Positions 33,767 through 43,278 of a DNA stretch of 64,000 nucleotides are shown here, in pieces. Where the stretch lies: positions 145,390-209,389 of the forward strand of contig CACWSO010000001.1 in NCBI GenBank assembly GCA_902763505.1, given 5' to 3'. The stretch is from an uncultured Eubacteriales bacterium (GTDB taxonomy: Bacteria; Bacillota; Clostridia; Peptostreptococcales; Anaerovoracaceae). The first letter of the stretch is position 1. Each line of letters opens with the position of its first letter. The translations under genes and the position numbers were made by a program. The notes beneath the pieces are model-generated. The model ran no database searches. It was given only the letters and a program-made list of their open reading frames with translations, and was not told where the DNA came from.

Positions 33767-34945
33767 TTATTTCCATCCTTCCATACCGTTGACCGGTGAT
33801 AATTCTCTAAGTTTAGCAACTATTTCTTTCAGTTTTTCCACGACGTAATCGATGTCCTCTTCTGTCGTGAAATCACCGACTGTAAAACGCACTGCACCGT
33901 TCGCCTTTTCAGGAGGAACATTGAGTGCATTCAGAACATGGGAAGTATCCAGTGATTCTGAGGAGCACGCTGATCCTGTGCTCACACTGATGCCGTTGGC
34001 ATCAAGCAGAAGAAGAATGGATTCTCCCTCTACGAAGTCAAAGGAAATATTCAGATTTCCAGGATGTCTCTTCGTGAAATCCTTTGGACCATTGAGTGTG
34101 ATATTCGGAATCTCAGCCTCGATCTTTTCCCAGAGCAATCTTCTCAGTTTATCGGAATGAGCAGCGTGTTCATAGAGATCACGCTTTGCCAGTTCTGCAG
34201 CCTTGCCGAATCCGACGATTCCCGCCGTATTCTCTGTACCTGCTCTCTTTTTCTTTTCCTGTGCTCCGCCGTGAACAAAGCTTGGAATGTTGATGCCAGC
34301 TCTCTTATATAAAGCGCCGATTCCCTTCGGCCCGTAGATTTTATGAGCGGACATGGAGATGAAGTCAACCCCTAATTCTTTGACATCGATCGGAATGTTA
34401 CCGATGGCCTGTACTGTATCTGTATGGAAGAGAACATCATGGGCTTTTGCAATCGCAGCGAGTTCCTTGATCGGCTGTATCGTTCCCACTTCATTGTTTA
34501 CCATCATAATGCTCACGAGGATCGTGGTGTCTTTGATCGCAGCTTCCAGATCAGCCGGAGAAACGAATCCCTCGCTGTCCACATCGAGGTATGTCACTTC
34601 CACACCATGCTTTTCAAGATACTGGCAAGTATGAAGTATGGCGTGATGCTCAATCTTCGTTGTGATGATGTGATTGCCCTTGTTTTTGCGTGCGTCAGCG
34701 ACTCCTTCGATAACCCAGTTGTCAGCCTCCGTGCCGCAGGATGTAAAGAAGATTTCCCTTTCTTCTGCGTTGATCAGATCCGCAACCTGCTGTCTGGCCT
34801 TCGTCAGGCCGTCTTTTGCTTCCAGTCCGGGCGCATAAAGACTCGATGGATTACCGAACTTTTCTGTAAAGTACGGAATCATTTCCTTCACAACTTCTTC
34901 CTTAACAGGAGTCGTTGCCGAATAGTCCATATAGACGTTTCTCAT
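33767..34945 (-). CDS. nifS: Cysteine desulfurase NifS/IscS
   Basis: A 392-residue PLP enzyme. The cofactor Lys is in SAHKIYGPKGIGAL and the persulfide Cys in STGSACSSESLDTSHVL. It removes sulfur from cysteine for Fe-S assembly on NifU, whose start codon follows by 1 base. AAGGAGATAC precedes its ATG, and a promoter with TATAAT is placed at the end of the preceding DUF896 gene. Confidence 0.96.
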   Translation of the reverse strand: MRNVYMDYSATTPVKEEVVKEMIPYFTEKFGNPSSLYAPGLEAKDGLTKARQQVADLINAEEREIFFTSCGTEADNWVIEGVADARKNKGNHIITTKIEHHAILHTCQYLEKHGVEVTYLDVDSEGFVSPADLEAAIKDTTILVSIMMVNNEVGTIQPIKELAAIAKAHDVLFHTDTVQAIGNIPIDVKELGVDFISMSAHKIYGPKGIGALYKRAGINIPSFVHGGAQEKKKRAGTENTAGIVGFGKAAELAKRDLYEHAAHSDKLRRLLWEKIEAEIPNITLNGPKDFTKRHPGNLNISFDFVEGESILLLLDANGISVSTGSACSSESLDTSHVLNALNVPPEKANGAVRFTVGDFTTEEDIDYVVEKLKEIVAKLRELSPVNGMEGWK

Positions 34946-34992
34946 GTACTGTATCTCCTTAGTTTAATCTATACTCATTAGGTCTAGATAAT

Positions 34993-34998
34993 ATTATA
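34993..34998 (-). promoter_or_regulatory. Possible -10 element of the nifS-nifU transcript
   Basis: TATAAT on the - strand inside the 10-base palindrome ATAATATTAT (34988-34997), preceded by AGGACTAAAAAGG. The palindrome could be an operator; the -35 is not clear. Confidence 0.4.
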
Positions 34999-35221
34999 CC
35001 TTTTTAGTCCTATTTGCAAGCTCTTCTTTTAATTCTTCTTCTGAAAGATCTTCCACGAATCTGACATTGTCCAGCTGGGCTTTCATACTGCCCCGGATCG
35101 CTGCCAGATAGTCCTTGTAAAGTGCCTTCTGCTCTGCCTGTTCCTCTGCTGTCAGACCTTCGGCTTTCTTCTTTGCTGCCAGTTCGTTGATTCGATCGAT
35201 CATTTCCTTTGTTACTGCCAT
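34994..35221 (-). CDS. DUF896 (YnzC/YaaH-type) small protein
   Basis: A 75-residue, highly charged helical protein of the DUF896 family, recognised by INELAAKKKAEGLTAEEQAE and LYKDYLAAIRGSMKAQLDNV. Bacillus homologues include SOS-region YnzC of unknown role. ATG 35221 has GGAGGTCATT before it; the longer frame start at 35233 has none. It overlaps the nadE stop by 10 bases. Confidence 0.88.
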   Translation of the reverse strand: MAVTKEMIDRINELAAKKKAEGLTAEEQAEQKALYKDYLAAIRGSMKAQLDNVRFVEDLSEEELKEELANRTKKV

Positions 35222-35970
35222 AATGACCTCCACTGTTCAACTTCGTATTCAAACTTCGGCATGGTGCGCATCTTGAACAGATTCATCGTATGCTTCTTGT
35301 CGATGCGTTCCTTTGCTACAGAATCCTCGCATACGCCTTCTCTGATGTATCTGTCGAGAACCGCATACGTGAATCCAAGATTGTCTTCATCTGTTTTCCC
35401 CTGCAGCCCGTCAATTGGAACTTTGTCCACGAACATGGATGGAAGATTTAGTGCCCTGCCTACCGCTTTGACCTCCTGCACTGTCAGCATGCTGAGCGGA
35501 CTGAAATCACCGGCGTTATCGCCGTATATGGTGTTGTAACCGACATAGTCTTCTGACAGGTTGCAGGTATTTGCAACGCGGCCGTTGACTGTCTGAGATG
35601 TTGCATAGAGCATGGTCATCCTGACTCTCGGCGGGATATTTGTCTTCGTCTGTACAGAGACCTCTCCAAATGCTGCCTCAACCTGTTTCTCGACGGCGTC
35701 ACAGGCCTCTCCTACATTCACTTCGATTCCTCTGATGCCAAGATGGTCGATCAGCGCTCTGGCAACATCGATATCAAACTGATATCCTCTCGGCATCATT
35801 ACGCCGACTACACGGTCTTTTCCAAGGGCTTCCGTGCAAAGAGCAGCCACAACGGAGCTGTCCTTTCCGCCGGAGATCCCGATGACGGCGTTGCAGCCTT
35901 TGCCGTTGATCTCGAACCATTCTCTGATCCATGCGATGATATCATTTTTGACTTTTTCTGCATCAAACAT
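35212..35970 (-). CDS. nadE: NAD+ synthetase (ammonia-dependent)
   Basis: A 252-residue N-type ATP pyrophosphatase with the P-loop GISGGKDSS and the segment YVGYNTIYGDNAGDFSP. It amidates nicotinate adenine dinucleotide. No glutaminase domain is present, so ammonia is the nitrogen source, as fits an organism that releases much ammonia. It lies 14 bases after the metallo-hydrolase gene. Confidence 0.94.
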   Translation of the reverse strand: MFDAEKVKNDIIAWIREWFEINGKGCNAVIGISGGKDSSVVAALCTEALGKDRVVGVMMPRGYQFDIDVARALIDHLGIRGIEVNVGEACDAVEKQVEAAFGEVSVQTKTNIPPRVRMTMLYATSQTVNGRVANTCNLSEDYVGYNTIYGDNAGDFSPLSMLTVQEVKAVGRALNLPSMFVDKVPIDGLQGKTDEDNLGFTYAVLDRYIREGVCEDSVAKERIDKKHTMNLFKMRTMPKFEYEVEQWRSLWQ

Positions 35971-35984
35971 CTTATTTCTCCTAT

Positions 35985-36959
35985 CTATTTTCCTTCTTCC
36001 ACTGCTCTGATCAGAGCTTTCAATATATGTCCGGAATTGATTCTAAAAGCCTCATAAGGCTGTTCGGACTCTTTAAGCGGCGTCCAGTATCTCACGAGAT
36101 AATTCGCCAGCATCTCATCCTGGGAAAGACCACGGCGCATCATTTCATCGACATAATCGATTTTGCTTTGACACTCTTTCCGGAACAGAGCGAAATACTC
36201 TTTGTTCATCTCCTGCGGAATCATGCCAAAGTGCGAAAGACATATGTACACCGGATGCAGACTTTCACATTTATAGCTCGATGCAACAGAGTCCAAAAAA
36301 CTCTTCAAACACGGCGTATGGACATAATCGTCACCCTCCAGAATCCCTGTGCTTTCACTCGTGAACAAAAGCCCCGGAGGATCCAGATAATAGCTTAAGG
36401 AGCAATCCGTATGCCCTTTTGTTTCATACGCAATAATCGTTTCTTTACCGAGAGACAGTGTGTCGCCGTCCCCCATGACGACATCGACCTTAAGCGGATC
36501 CATCTTCAGCGGCGTATTGTTACCGGGCGTATAGAGCGCCCTTGCTTCTTCTCCCAGTTCCCGAATGAGCTTTCTGGCGTTTTCACGGCTCAACACATTC
36601 TGGCATTTCTCGCTTCCGAAGACAACAGCCTCCGGAAAACGCTCCAGAATATAAGGCAGTCCTCCGATATGATCATAATGAGAGTGACTAAGGAGAATAT
36701 AATCCAACTTAATGCTGTCAATTCTCCCCTGCGCTTTCAGCTGCTTGAGCACTTCAGCGATGTTGTCAGCCGTTTGTTCTCCGCAATATGCCATGCCGCA
36801 GTCATACAGTGCTATCTTCTCACTTCCAATGATGAGCAGCGCTTCACCGCCGCGTCCGGATGTGACCTTGAAAATGTCCGCGGGGAAGCGGAACCGGTCA
36901 AAGTCCTCTCCGAATCGTTCGTATAATGCAATATCTATATTGGTTTCTGTTGTCCTCAT
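35985..36959 (-). CDS. Metallo-beta-lactamase fold hydrolase
   Basis: A 324-residue MBL-fold protein. The metal motif HSHYDHIGGLPYI, the later His in ETKGHTDCSLSYYL and the Asp/Glu region SESTGILEGDD give the binuclear site; a last His appears in CLSHFG. The ATG at 36959 overlaps the stop of rarD by 4 bases; the open frame continues upstream but only as an antisense-free extension through rarD with no MBL content. Substrate unknown. Confidence 0.86.
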   Translation of the reverse strand: MRTTETNIDIALYERFGEDFDRFRFPADIFKVTSGRGGEALLIIGSEKIALYDCGMAYCGEQTADNIAEVLKQLKAQGRIDSIKLDYILLSHSHYDHIGGLPYILERFPEAVVFGSEKCQNVLSRENARKLIRELGEEARALYTPGNNTPLKMDPLKVDVVMGDGDTLSLGKETIIAYETKGHTDCSLSYYLDPPGLLFTSESTGILEGDDYVHTPCLKSFLDSVASSYKCESLHPVYICLSHFGMIPQEMNKEYFALFRKECQSKIDYVDEMMRRGLSQDEMLANYLVRYWTPLKESEQPYEAFRINSGHILKALIRAVEEGK

Positions 36960-37876
36960 TCTAGTCTGTTTTCCTTTGTATTTTTGAATTCTCCATAGGT
37001 GAAGAATGCAAGCCCTACCCAAACGATTGCAAAGGCAATAAACTGCACCAGGTCGAATGGTTCTCTCATGAAGAAGATGCCAATTACCAGAGATATAGAT
37101 GGTGACAGGTACTCCAGCAGTCCGACCATAATGAGCGGAATCTTCGTTGCCGCATCTGCGAAGAATGACAACGGAGCTGCCGTAAGAATACCGCAGCACA
37201 GAAGAAGCAGGTACTTCCCCGGTGTCGCAACGCCCAATGCGCCGTTGCCAGTGCATTCGAGCCAGATGACCACCGCCAGCGCTGCCGGCATCAGAAAGAG
37301 TGTTTCCAAAAATACGGACATGATCGCAGGCAGGTCGAAATGCTTCTTCAAAGCTGCATAAGTAGCAAATGTAAGAGCCAGACCCAGTGCAATGCCCGGT
37401 ATCTGTCTGAAGTGCACGAGAAGTACAACCAATCCAGCCAACGCAAACAGGAAAGCAACTAATTTGAAACCTGTCAGTCTTTCACGGAAAAATACAATTC
37501 CCAGAACGCAGACCATAAGCGGCTCGATATAGTACCCGACACAGGTCTGAATGACATGATCTGCATTGACCGCCCAGATGTAGATGCTCCAGTTAGCAGT
37601 AATCAGAAGTCCTGCCAACGGAAATCTGAGTGCACTGTTCATGATGCCTGGGCCTTTGGGTCTGAGCTGCTCTTTTACAGGCTCCAGTCCGTAAATTTTC
37701 AGCGTAGCGATACCTGACACAAACCCGACGAGAAAAATCCTGTAAAAAATGATGACCCAGGAGTCTATGGGCCGCAAAGCCTGCCAGTAAATCGGCAGAA
37801 AACCCCAGAGCACATCGCAGCTGAGCATGGAAATCACGCCGGTTATATACGTTTTATCGTGTTTCCTCTCCATCAT
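36956..37876 (-). CDS. rarD: RarD-type EamA (DMT) transporter
   Basis: A 306-residue transporter with ten hydrophobic helices and two EamA halves. The start region SMLSCDVLWGFLPIYWQAL and the segment NWSIYIWAVNADHVIQTCVGYYI are characteristic of RarD. The substrate is not established. It overlaps the metallo-hydrolase gene and lies 3 bases after the acidic-protein gene. Confidence 0.9.
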   Translation of the reverse strand: MMERKHDKTYITGVISMLSCDVLWGFLPIYWQALRPIDSWVIIFYRIFLVGFVSGIATLKIYGLEPVKEQLRPKGPGIMNSALRFPLAGLLITANWSIYIWAVNADHVIQTCVGYYIEPLMVCVLGIVFFRERLTGFKLVAFLFALAGLVVLLVHFRQIPGIALGLALTFATYAALKKHFDLPAIMSVFLETLFLMPAALAVVIWLECTGNGALGVATPGKYLLLLCCGILTAAPLSFFADAATKIPLIMVGLLEYLSPSISLVIGIFFMREPFDLVQFIAFAIVWVGLAFFTYGEFKNTKENRLE

Positions 37877-37879
37877 CCT

Positions 37880-38452
37880 CTAATTCAGGTCTTCATCCTG
37901 ATCGACTGAGCTGATCAGGTCGGAGAATGACATTTCGTAGTAATCGATATCATAATCCAGTGCCATGGAAAAATCGAAGGCGTATTCCTCACCGTTGAGC
38001 CTTCCGGCTCTGGCTGTTGCGATGGCATCTCTGACGCTCTGTTCATACTCACGGCCAAAGATACCTGCCTCCTCCTCTTCTTTGACAAGTACGGATACGA
38101 CTGAGTCGTAAACATACCAGTTTCTGAAGCGGTAGAATCTGTCTGTGAAATTGCGGAATGTCTCAGGATCATCATCGGAGATGCTTCTGATGACACCCGT
38201 CAGTTCCATTCTGATCTGCTCCAGCAGAGAGAACAATTCGCTGTAATCCTCAGGAATCCCATCGGTAATATCATTGAAGTACTCGTCCAGCAGTTCAGCA
38301 ACCGCATTCCGATCGACTTCTTCAAACAACTTAAGCAGCGCATCGTAATCGATGTGCTCATCACTTTCAATCAGGTCAGCTATCTCTTCAAAATATCGAA
38401 GCTCAGCGCCGTTTTCGATATCAAGGTATTCAATCAAATCCTTGTAGTTCAT
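37880..38452 (-). CDS. Acidic protein of unknown function next to murI
   Basis: A 190-residue soluble, strongly acidic protein rich in Asp, Glu and Tyr and without Cys. It is predicted to be mostly helical (EEIADLIESDEHIDYDALLK; NFTDRFYRFRNWYVYDSVVS). I recognise no domain. Its ATG overlaps the murI stop (ATGA), so it is co-translated with glutamate racemase. No signal peptide or membrane segment is present. Confidence 0.75.
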   Translation of the reverse strand: MNYKDLIEYLDIENGAELRYFEEIADLIESDEHIDYDALLKLFEEVDRNAVAELLDEYFNDITDGIPEDYSELFSLLEQIRMELTGVIRSISDDDPETFRNFTDRFYRFRNWYVYDSVVSVLVKEEEEAGIFGREYEQSVRDAIATARAGRLNGEEYAFDFSMALDYDIDYYEMSFSDLISSVDQDEDLN

Positions 38453-39273
38453 CTGGTGATCTCCTTTTCGAGGTCAAAATTGAGAAATTTGACCTTTGTC
38501 TCTTCTTCTTTGAATATTTTATCGATCATGTTGATGAAGTTTTCGCTCAGGTCGCTTGCGTAGAACACGTTTGTAAAATCGGACCCTGACGCAAATCCAT
38601 CTCTGTCATCCAGTACCTCTCTGATTCTTCCAACGACAATATCCGACGGATTGATGATGTCCAGGTTCGGATAGAGCCGTTCGATGTTCTTTTTGATGAG
38701 CGGGTAATGGGTGCAGCCAAGCACGATTGCATCCAGATTATTGTCGTTGACAAAGGAATCCATATAGTATTTGATCGTGAGGTCCATAATCTCATTGTCA
38801 ATGATGCCCTCTTCAATCAGTGGCACAAAGGCAGGACAAGGAGTCTCAACGATGTCGAGTTTCTCGTTGTACATGTGAATCATGTTTTTGTATGCATGTG
38901 AAGTGATTGTGACCTTTGTCCCGATCACACCGACTTTATCCTTGACTCCCCGGTAAGTACCGACGTATCTTGCAGTCGGTTCAATGATGCCGATAATCGG
39001 CGTCTGCGGGAATCTCTGCTGCAGATCATAGACGCAGGTTGCGCTGACCGTATTGCAGGCGATGACGATCATCTTCACATCTGACTTCACCAGAAAGTCA
39101 GCGATTTCCATGCTGAAACTGCGTATGGTTCTGGTTGCCTTTGAACCGTACGGCGTTCTGGCTGTATCGCCGAAGTATATGATTTTCTCCTCAGGCAGCT
39201 CCCTCATGAGATAAGGGATGCATGTCAGCCCGCCGAGTCCTGAATCAAAGAAGCCGATAGGCCTATTGTCCAT
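38449..39273 (-). CDS. murI: Glutamate racemase
   Basis: A 274-residue racemase of normal length, providing D-glutamate for peptidoglycan. FFDSGLGGLTCIPYL opens the protein; the two catalytic Cys are in IACNTVSA and LGCTHYPLI. It is the first gene of a compact run reaching nadE and probably nifS. Confidence 0.95.
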   Translation of the reverse strand: MDNRPIGFFDSGLGGLTCIPYLMRELPEEKIIYFGDTARTPYGSKATRTIRSFSMEIADFLVKSDVKMIVIACNTVSATCVYDLQQRFPQTPIIGIIEPTARYVGTYRGVKDKVGVIGTKVTITSHAYKNMIHMYNEKLDIVETPCPAFVPLIEEGIIDNEIMDLTIKYYMDSFVNDNNLDAIVLGCTHYPLIKKNIERLYPNLDIINPSDIVVGRIREVLDDRDGFASGSDFTNVFYASDLSENFINMIDKIFKEEETKVKFLNFDLEKEITR

Positions 39274-39295
39274 ATTTTACGTATCCTCTCTGTTA

Positions 39296-39324
39296 TTGAA
39301 TAATCAACTCAAGTATTATACAAT
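39296..39324 (+). promoter_or_regulatory. Sigma-A promoter of pepF
   Basis: TTGAAT (39296-39301), 17 bases, TACAAT (39319-39324), about 38 bases before the ATG. Confidence 0.55.
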
Positions 39325-39361
39325 ATGACAGGATTAAAGTAAAACAATTGCGGAGGGAAAA

Positions 39362-41167
39362 ATGGGCTCAAAAAAACTGAAGACAAGAGATAAAATCGAC
39401 CCGAAGTACAAGTGGAACATCGAAGCCATGATCAGCGATGAAAGCACCATCGATCCGGATCTTGAAAAGATCAGGAAACAGGCTGATCAATACGCCGCGA
39501 AATTCGCAGGTCACCTAGGAGACAGCGCTGACATGCTTTACGATGCTTTTGCATCCATGGACAAACTGATGCGTAAGCTTGAGAAAATCTATGTCTATGC
39601 GCATATGAGACGCGATGAAGACAATTCCAACAGTCTCTATCAGGGAATGACAGACAAGACCAAGGCAGTAATCGCCTATGTTTCTGCACGGGTGTCCTTC
39701 TTCACGCCGGAACTCCTATCCATCAAGAAGAAGACTCTTCTTGGGTTCATCGAGGAGAATCCGAAGCTAAAGACTTATGAATTCGCGATTCTTGACTCGC
39801 TCCGCCGCAAGCAGCATGTCCTTGGACGCAAGGAGGAAACGGTACTCGCTCAAATCGGCGAGATCACAGGAGCAACCAATGACATCTTCACCATGCTGAA
39901 CAATGCTGACATCAAATTCAAGGACGCCGTTGACAGCAAGGGAAAAAACCACCCTCTTTCCCACGGGACATATATCAAGTACATGGAATCCAAGGACCGC
40001 GAACTGCGCAAGTCCGCCTATAACTCCATGTACGATTCCTTTAAGAATCTTATCAACACCATATCCGCCGCGTATAGCTACAACACCAGAACAGATGTTG
40101 TAACAGCTCGCATACGCAACTACGGTTCTTCCAGAGAAGCTGCCCTCTCCGGTGACAATATCCCGGGCGAGGTATATGACAATCTCGTTAGCGTTGTAAA
40201 CGAGAACTTGCCGTCCATGCATAGATACGTGCAGCTCAGAAAGGAACTGCTCGGCGTGGATAAAATGTACATGTACGACATGTATGTTCCGCTCATCAAG
40301 GTGCCTGACTGGAAGGTATCATTCGAAGAAGGTCTGGACATCATGCGTGAAGCCTTACAGCCATTAGGCAAAGACTATATCAACAAGATGAACAAAGGCA
40401 TAGAGCAAGGCTGGATCGATGTATATGAGAATCAGGGTAAAACCAGCGGAGCCTACAGCTTCGGCTGCTATGACAGCTACCCTTACATTCTGCTCAATTA
40501 CACAGATACGCTGAAGGATGTCTTCACTATCATCCATGAGATGGGTCACTCCATGCACTCCAGATACACAAGAGCCGCGCAGCCGTACATCTACGGCAGT
40601 CACTCCATCTTCACGGCAGAAACGGCTTCTACTGTGAACGAAGCGCTTCTCATGAACTATCTGCTGGGTAAGGAAACAGATAAGCGCATGCGAAAGTATC
40701 TGCTGAATATGTATCTTGAAGAGTTCCGCACGACGCTCTTTAGGCAGACCATGTTCGCGGAGTTTGAAGATATTACCCACAAAGCAATTGAAGCGGGTCA
40801 GGTTCTTACCGGCGATTGGATGTGCGAAGAGTATCAGGCGCTTAACGACAAGTACTATGGCCCTGCTGTTGAACGTGATGATACCATCAGATATGAGTGG
40901 GCCCGTATTCCGCATTTCTACAATGCGTTCTACGTATATAAATATGCTACCGGCTACTCCGCAGCAACGGCCATCAGCTCCGATATCCTCAGCGAAGGCA
41001 AACCGGCTGCGAAGAGATATATTGAATTCCTCAAGACGGGTGAATCTGATTACCCTATTGAGCTCCTGAAAATAGCAGGCGTGGATATGTCCAGCCCTGA
41101 ACCGATCAGAAAAGCGATGGATAAATTTAATGAACTGCTTGATGAATTTGAAGGATTGGTAAAATAA
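39362..41167 (+). CDS. pepF: Oligoendopeptidase F (M3 family)
   Basis: A 601-residue cytoplasmic zinc peptidase. The HEMGH motif is at about residues 392-396, with the third ligand Glu in FTAETASTVNEALL. Length and the C-terminal YSAATAISSDIL segment are typical of PepF. It degrades short peptides, consistent with an amino-acid-fermenting lifestyle. GGAGGG precedes the ATG; nadK follows directly. Confidence 0.95.
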   Translation: MGSKKLKTRDKIDPKYKWNIEAMISDESTIDPDLEKIRKQADQYAAKFAGHLGDSADMLYDAFASMDKLMRKLEKIYVYAHMRRDEDNSNSLYQGMTDKTKAVIAYVSARVSFFTPELLSIKKKTLLGFIEENPKLKTYEFAILDSLRRKQHVLGRKEETVLAQIGEITGATNDIFTMLNNADIKFKDAVDSKGKNHPLSHGTYIKYMESKDRELRKSAYNSMYDSFKNLINTISAAYSYNTRTDVVTARIRNYGSSREAALSGDNIPGEVYDNLVSVVNENLPSMHRYVQLRKELLGVDKMYMYDMYVPLIKVPDWKVSFEEGLDIMREALQPLGKDYINKMNKGIEQGWIDVYENQGKTSGAYSFGCYDSYPYILLNYTDTLKDVFTIIHEMGHSMHSRYTRAAQPYIYGSHSIFTAETASTVNEALLMNYLLGKETDKRMRKYLLNMYLEEFRTTLFRQTMFAEFEDITHKAIEAGQVLTGDWMCEEYQALNDKYYGPAVERDDTIRYEWARIPHFYNAFYVYKYATGYSAATAISSDILSEGKPAAKRYIEFLKTGESDYPIELLKIAGVDMSSPEPIRKAMDKFNELLDEFEGLVK

Positions 41168-41971
41168 ATGAAGACTGGAATTATTTCACTGTTTACAAAT
41201 GAGACAGAGCGTTCAACCGGCGTTGAAAACGAACTGCAGAAAAAACTCACCGCCCGCGGCTATGAAGTCGTGGAAGGTTTTCATGAAGATGCGGAACTGC
41301 TGATTTGCATCGGCGGTGACGGCGCCTTCCTGAGAACCATGCACCGCTGCGGGATTCCTGAGACACCTATCGTCGGAATCAACACCGGTCATCTTGGTTT
41401 CTTCCAGGAAGTATGGCCGGAAGATTTCGATGTTTTTCTCGAGGATTATGAACTTGGGAATTATACGATACAAAAACTCGGAACGGTTATGGGCATCGCT
41501 ACGACTGCAGATGGAAAGAAGGACACGCATATCGGTCTGAATGAGCTGGCTGTCACAGGCAGCAAATCCTATTCCATCCATCTGGATCTTTCTATAGGCG
41601 GCAAACCGATCGAGAAGTTCAGCGGCGACGGTATTCTCGTTGCCACATCAGCAGGCAGTACTGCTTACAACTACTCTCTGGGCGGTTCCATCGTCGATCC
41701 AAGACTCAACGCCCTTCAGGTGACCCCTCTTGCGCCGATGAACACAACCGCTTTCAGATCCTTCACATCCAGCATCATGCTCCCATCGGATCTGACGCTG
41801 GGCATCGTTCCTGAGGAATCAGACAAGGTCATTTACATCCATAATGACGGTATTGAAACAGCCTATTCGAACCTCAAGGAAATCGAGGTCCGCACCTCTG
41901 AAAAATGTGTCAATCTGATACGATTCAGCGACTATGACTTCTGGAGTAAAGTAAAAGACAAGTTCCTCTAA
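41168..41971 (+). CDS. nadK: NAD kinase
   Basis: A 267-residue kinase with the GGDGAFLRTMH motif (about residues 41-51) and the second signature DGILVATSAGSTAYNYSLGG. It makes NADP from NAD. It begins at the base after the pepF stop and overlaps the next start by one base (TAATG). Confidence 0.96.
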   Translation: MKTGIISLFTNETERSTGVENELQKKLTARGYEVVEGFHEDAELLICIGGDGAFLRTMHRCGIPETPIVGINTGHLGFFQEVWPEDFDVFLEDYELGNYTIQKLGTVMGIATTADGKKDTHIGLNELAVTGSKSYSIHLDLSIGGKPIEKFSGDGILVATSAGSTAYNYSLGGSIVDPRLNALQVTPLAPMNTTAFRSFTSSIMLPSDLTLGIVPEESDKVIYIHNDGIETAYSNLKEIEVRTSEKCVNLIRFSDYDFWSKVKDKFL

Positions 41972-42861
41972 TGACTCAATTTCGCCACATTGTGACAAGT
42001 GAAGACGAAGGCAAGGAAGTACGCCAGATCACGCGGGAGTACTTCGATTTTTCGGCGCGCCTGCGCAACCGGATCAAGCGTGAGAAACTCACCATGAGAA
42101 ACGGTGCTCCCACAGAAGGATGGCACAAAGTCAACGCAGGCGATGAAATCAGCATTACACTCCCTGATGAGCACAGCAACTTCCCGCCGGAAGACATCCC
42201 TCTCGACATCGTATTTGAAGATGATGATCTCATGATCATTAACAAACAGCCTGGCATCGTCGTGCATCCAACGAAAGGTCATCCCTCAGGAACATGCGCC
42301 AATGGTCTGGCGAACTATATGGAGAAAACCGGAAATGTCTTTAAGATTCGTTTTGTGAACAGACTGGACAGAGATACTTCAGGACTCCTGATTGTAGCGA
42401 AAAACGCCTACTGCCAGAACCATATTACAGATCAGATGAGAAAAAATCTCATTCATAAGAAGTACATTGCCATCGTCAAAGGCGAACTGGCCGCTGAGTC
42501 CGGCACGATCGATCTTCCAATCGGAAGACCCGACCCGGAAGACGTAAAAAGAGGCGTCACATCAGACGGCGCCCCTTCTGTTACTCTTTATGAAGTGGTA
42601 CAGCACCTCAAGTGTCATACCCTTGTTTCTCTGCTGCTTGAAACCGGCAGGACGCACCAGATCAGAGTGCACATGTCCCACATCGGACACCCCGTTCTTG
42701 GTGATACCCTGTACGGCGGAGAAGACCCTCTTCTCATCGACCGCCAGGCGCTTCATGCTGCCAGCCTTTCGCTCATCCACCCCATTACGAAAGAAAGAGT
42801 GGAGTTCAACGCTCCCATACCGGAAGATATGTGGTCGACAATCCAAAAACTGAGCTTATGA
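41971..42861 (+). CDS. RluA family pseudouridine synthase
   Basis: A 296-residue protein. The N-terminal part (about 1-75) resembles an S4-type RNA-binding domain (FSARLRNRIKREKLTMRNG). The catalytic domain has the Asp in VNRLDRDTSGLLIVAKN and the RTHQIRVHMSHIGHPVLGD segment. It modifies uridines in rRNA or tRNA; which ones cannot be read from sequence. It is translationally coupled to nadK. Confidence 0.92.
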   Translation: MTQFRHIVTSEDEGKEVRQITREYFDFSARLRNRIKREKLTMRNGAPTEGWHKVNAGDEISITLPDEHSNFPPEDIPLDIVFEDDDLMIINKQPGIVVHPTKGHPSGTCANGLANYMEKTGNVFKIRFVNRLDRDTSGLLIVAKNAYCQNHITDQMRKNLIHKKYIAIVKGELAAESGTIDLPIGRPDPEDVKRGVTSDGAPSVTLYEVVQHLKCHTLVSLLLETGRTHQIRVHMSHIGHPVLGDTLYGGEDPLLIDRQALHAASLSLIHPITKERVEFNAPIPEDMWSTIQKLSL

Positions 42862-43257
42862 TCATGCGCCGATAATATCTGAAATCGGCTTATCTTTCAG
42901 CTCCTGTTCGAGAATCTTCTGAATGCGCTCAAGTTCCGTATGCATTCTGCACGGAATATCATCGGTATTCCTGCCGCAGTCTTCCTTCATGCAGTGAACG
43001 ATCGCAAGATCCTCCTCTGTCAGACTGACGATGTCATAGACCGTCAGGTCATCCAGTTTTTTGTTCAAATAATACCCGCCTTCTTTACCTCTCTCTGATT
43101 TGACGATTCCGCCCTGCTCCAGCTCGCGGATGATTTTGTAAGCAAAGGCTTTCGGGATATCTTCCTTCTCACAGATTTCACGGACATTATGTGTCTTTCC
43201 ATCGCGCAGCGCTCTGCAAACTCTCAATGCGTAATCGCTTCTTTTTGTTATGATCAT
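42862..43257 (-). CDS. Rrf2 family transcriptional regulator
   Basis: A 131-residue winged-helix regulator. The DNA-binding part is MIITKRSDYALRVCRALRDG to KIIRELEQGGIVKSERGKEGGYYL. Three Cys in the C-terminal part (CMKEDC then C after eight residues) occupy the place of the IscR cluster ligands, though spacing differs. It may sense Fe-S status, oxygen or cysteine supply. It converges with the RluA gene, their ends being adjacent. The best candidate target in view is nifS-nifU, by family knowledge only. Confidence 0.88.
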   Translation of the reverse strand: MIITKRSDYALRVCRALRDGKTHNVREICEKEDIPKAFAYKIIRELEQGGIVKSERGKEGGYYLNKKLDDLTVYDIVSLTEEDLAIVHCMKEDCGRNTDDIPCRMHTELERIQKILEQELKDKPISDIIGA

Positions 43258-43278
43258 ATGCTTCTCCTGATAGTACTC

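Noticed and set aside
36960-37256. N-terminal extension of the metallo-hydrolase by about 99 residues
   Set aside because: It overlaps rarD in another frame and has no similarity to the MBL fold; the ATG at 36959 fits the operon overlap.
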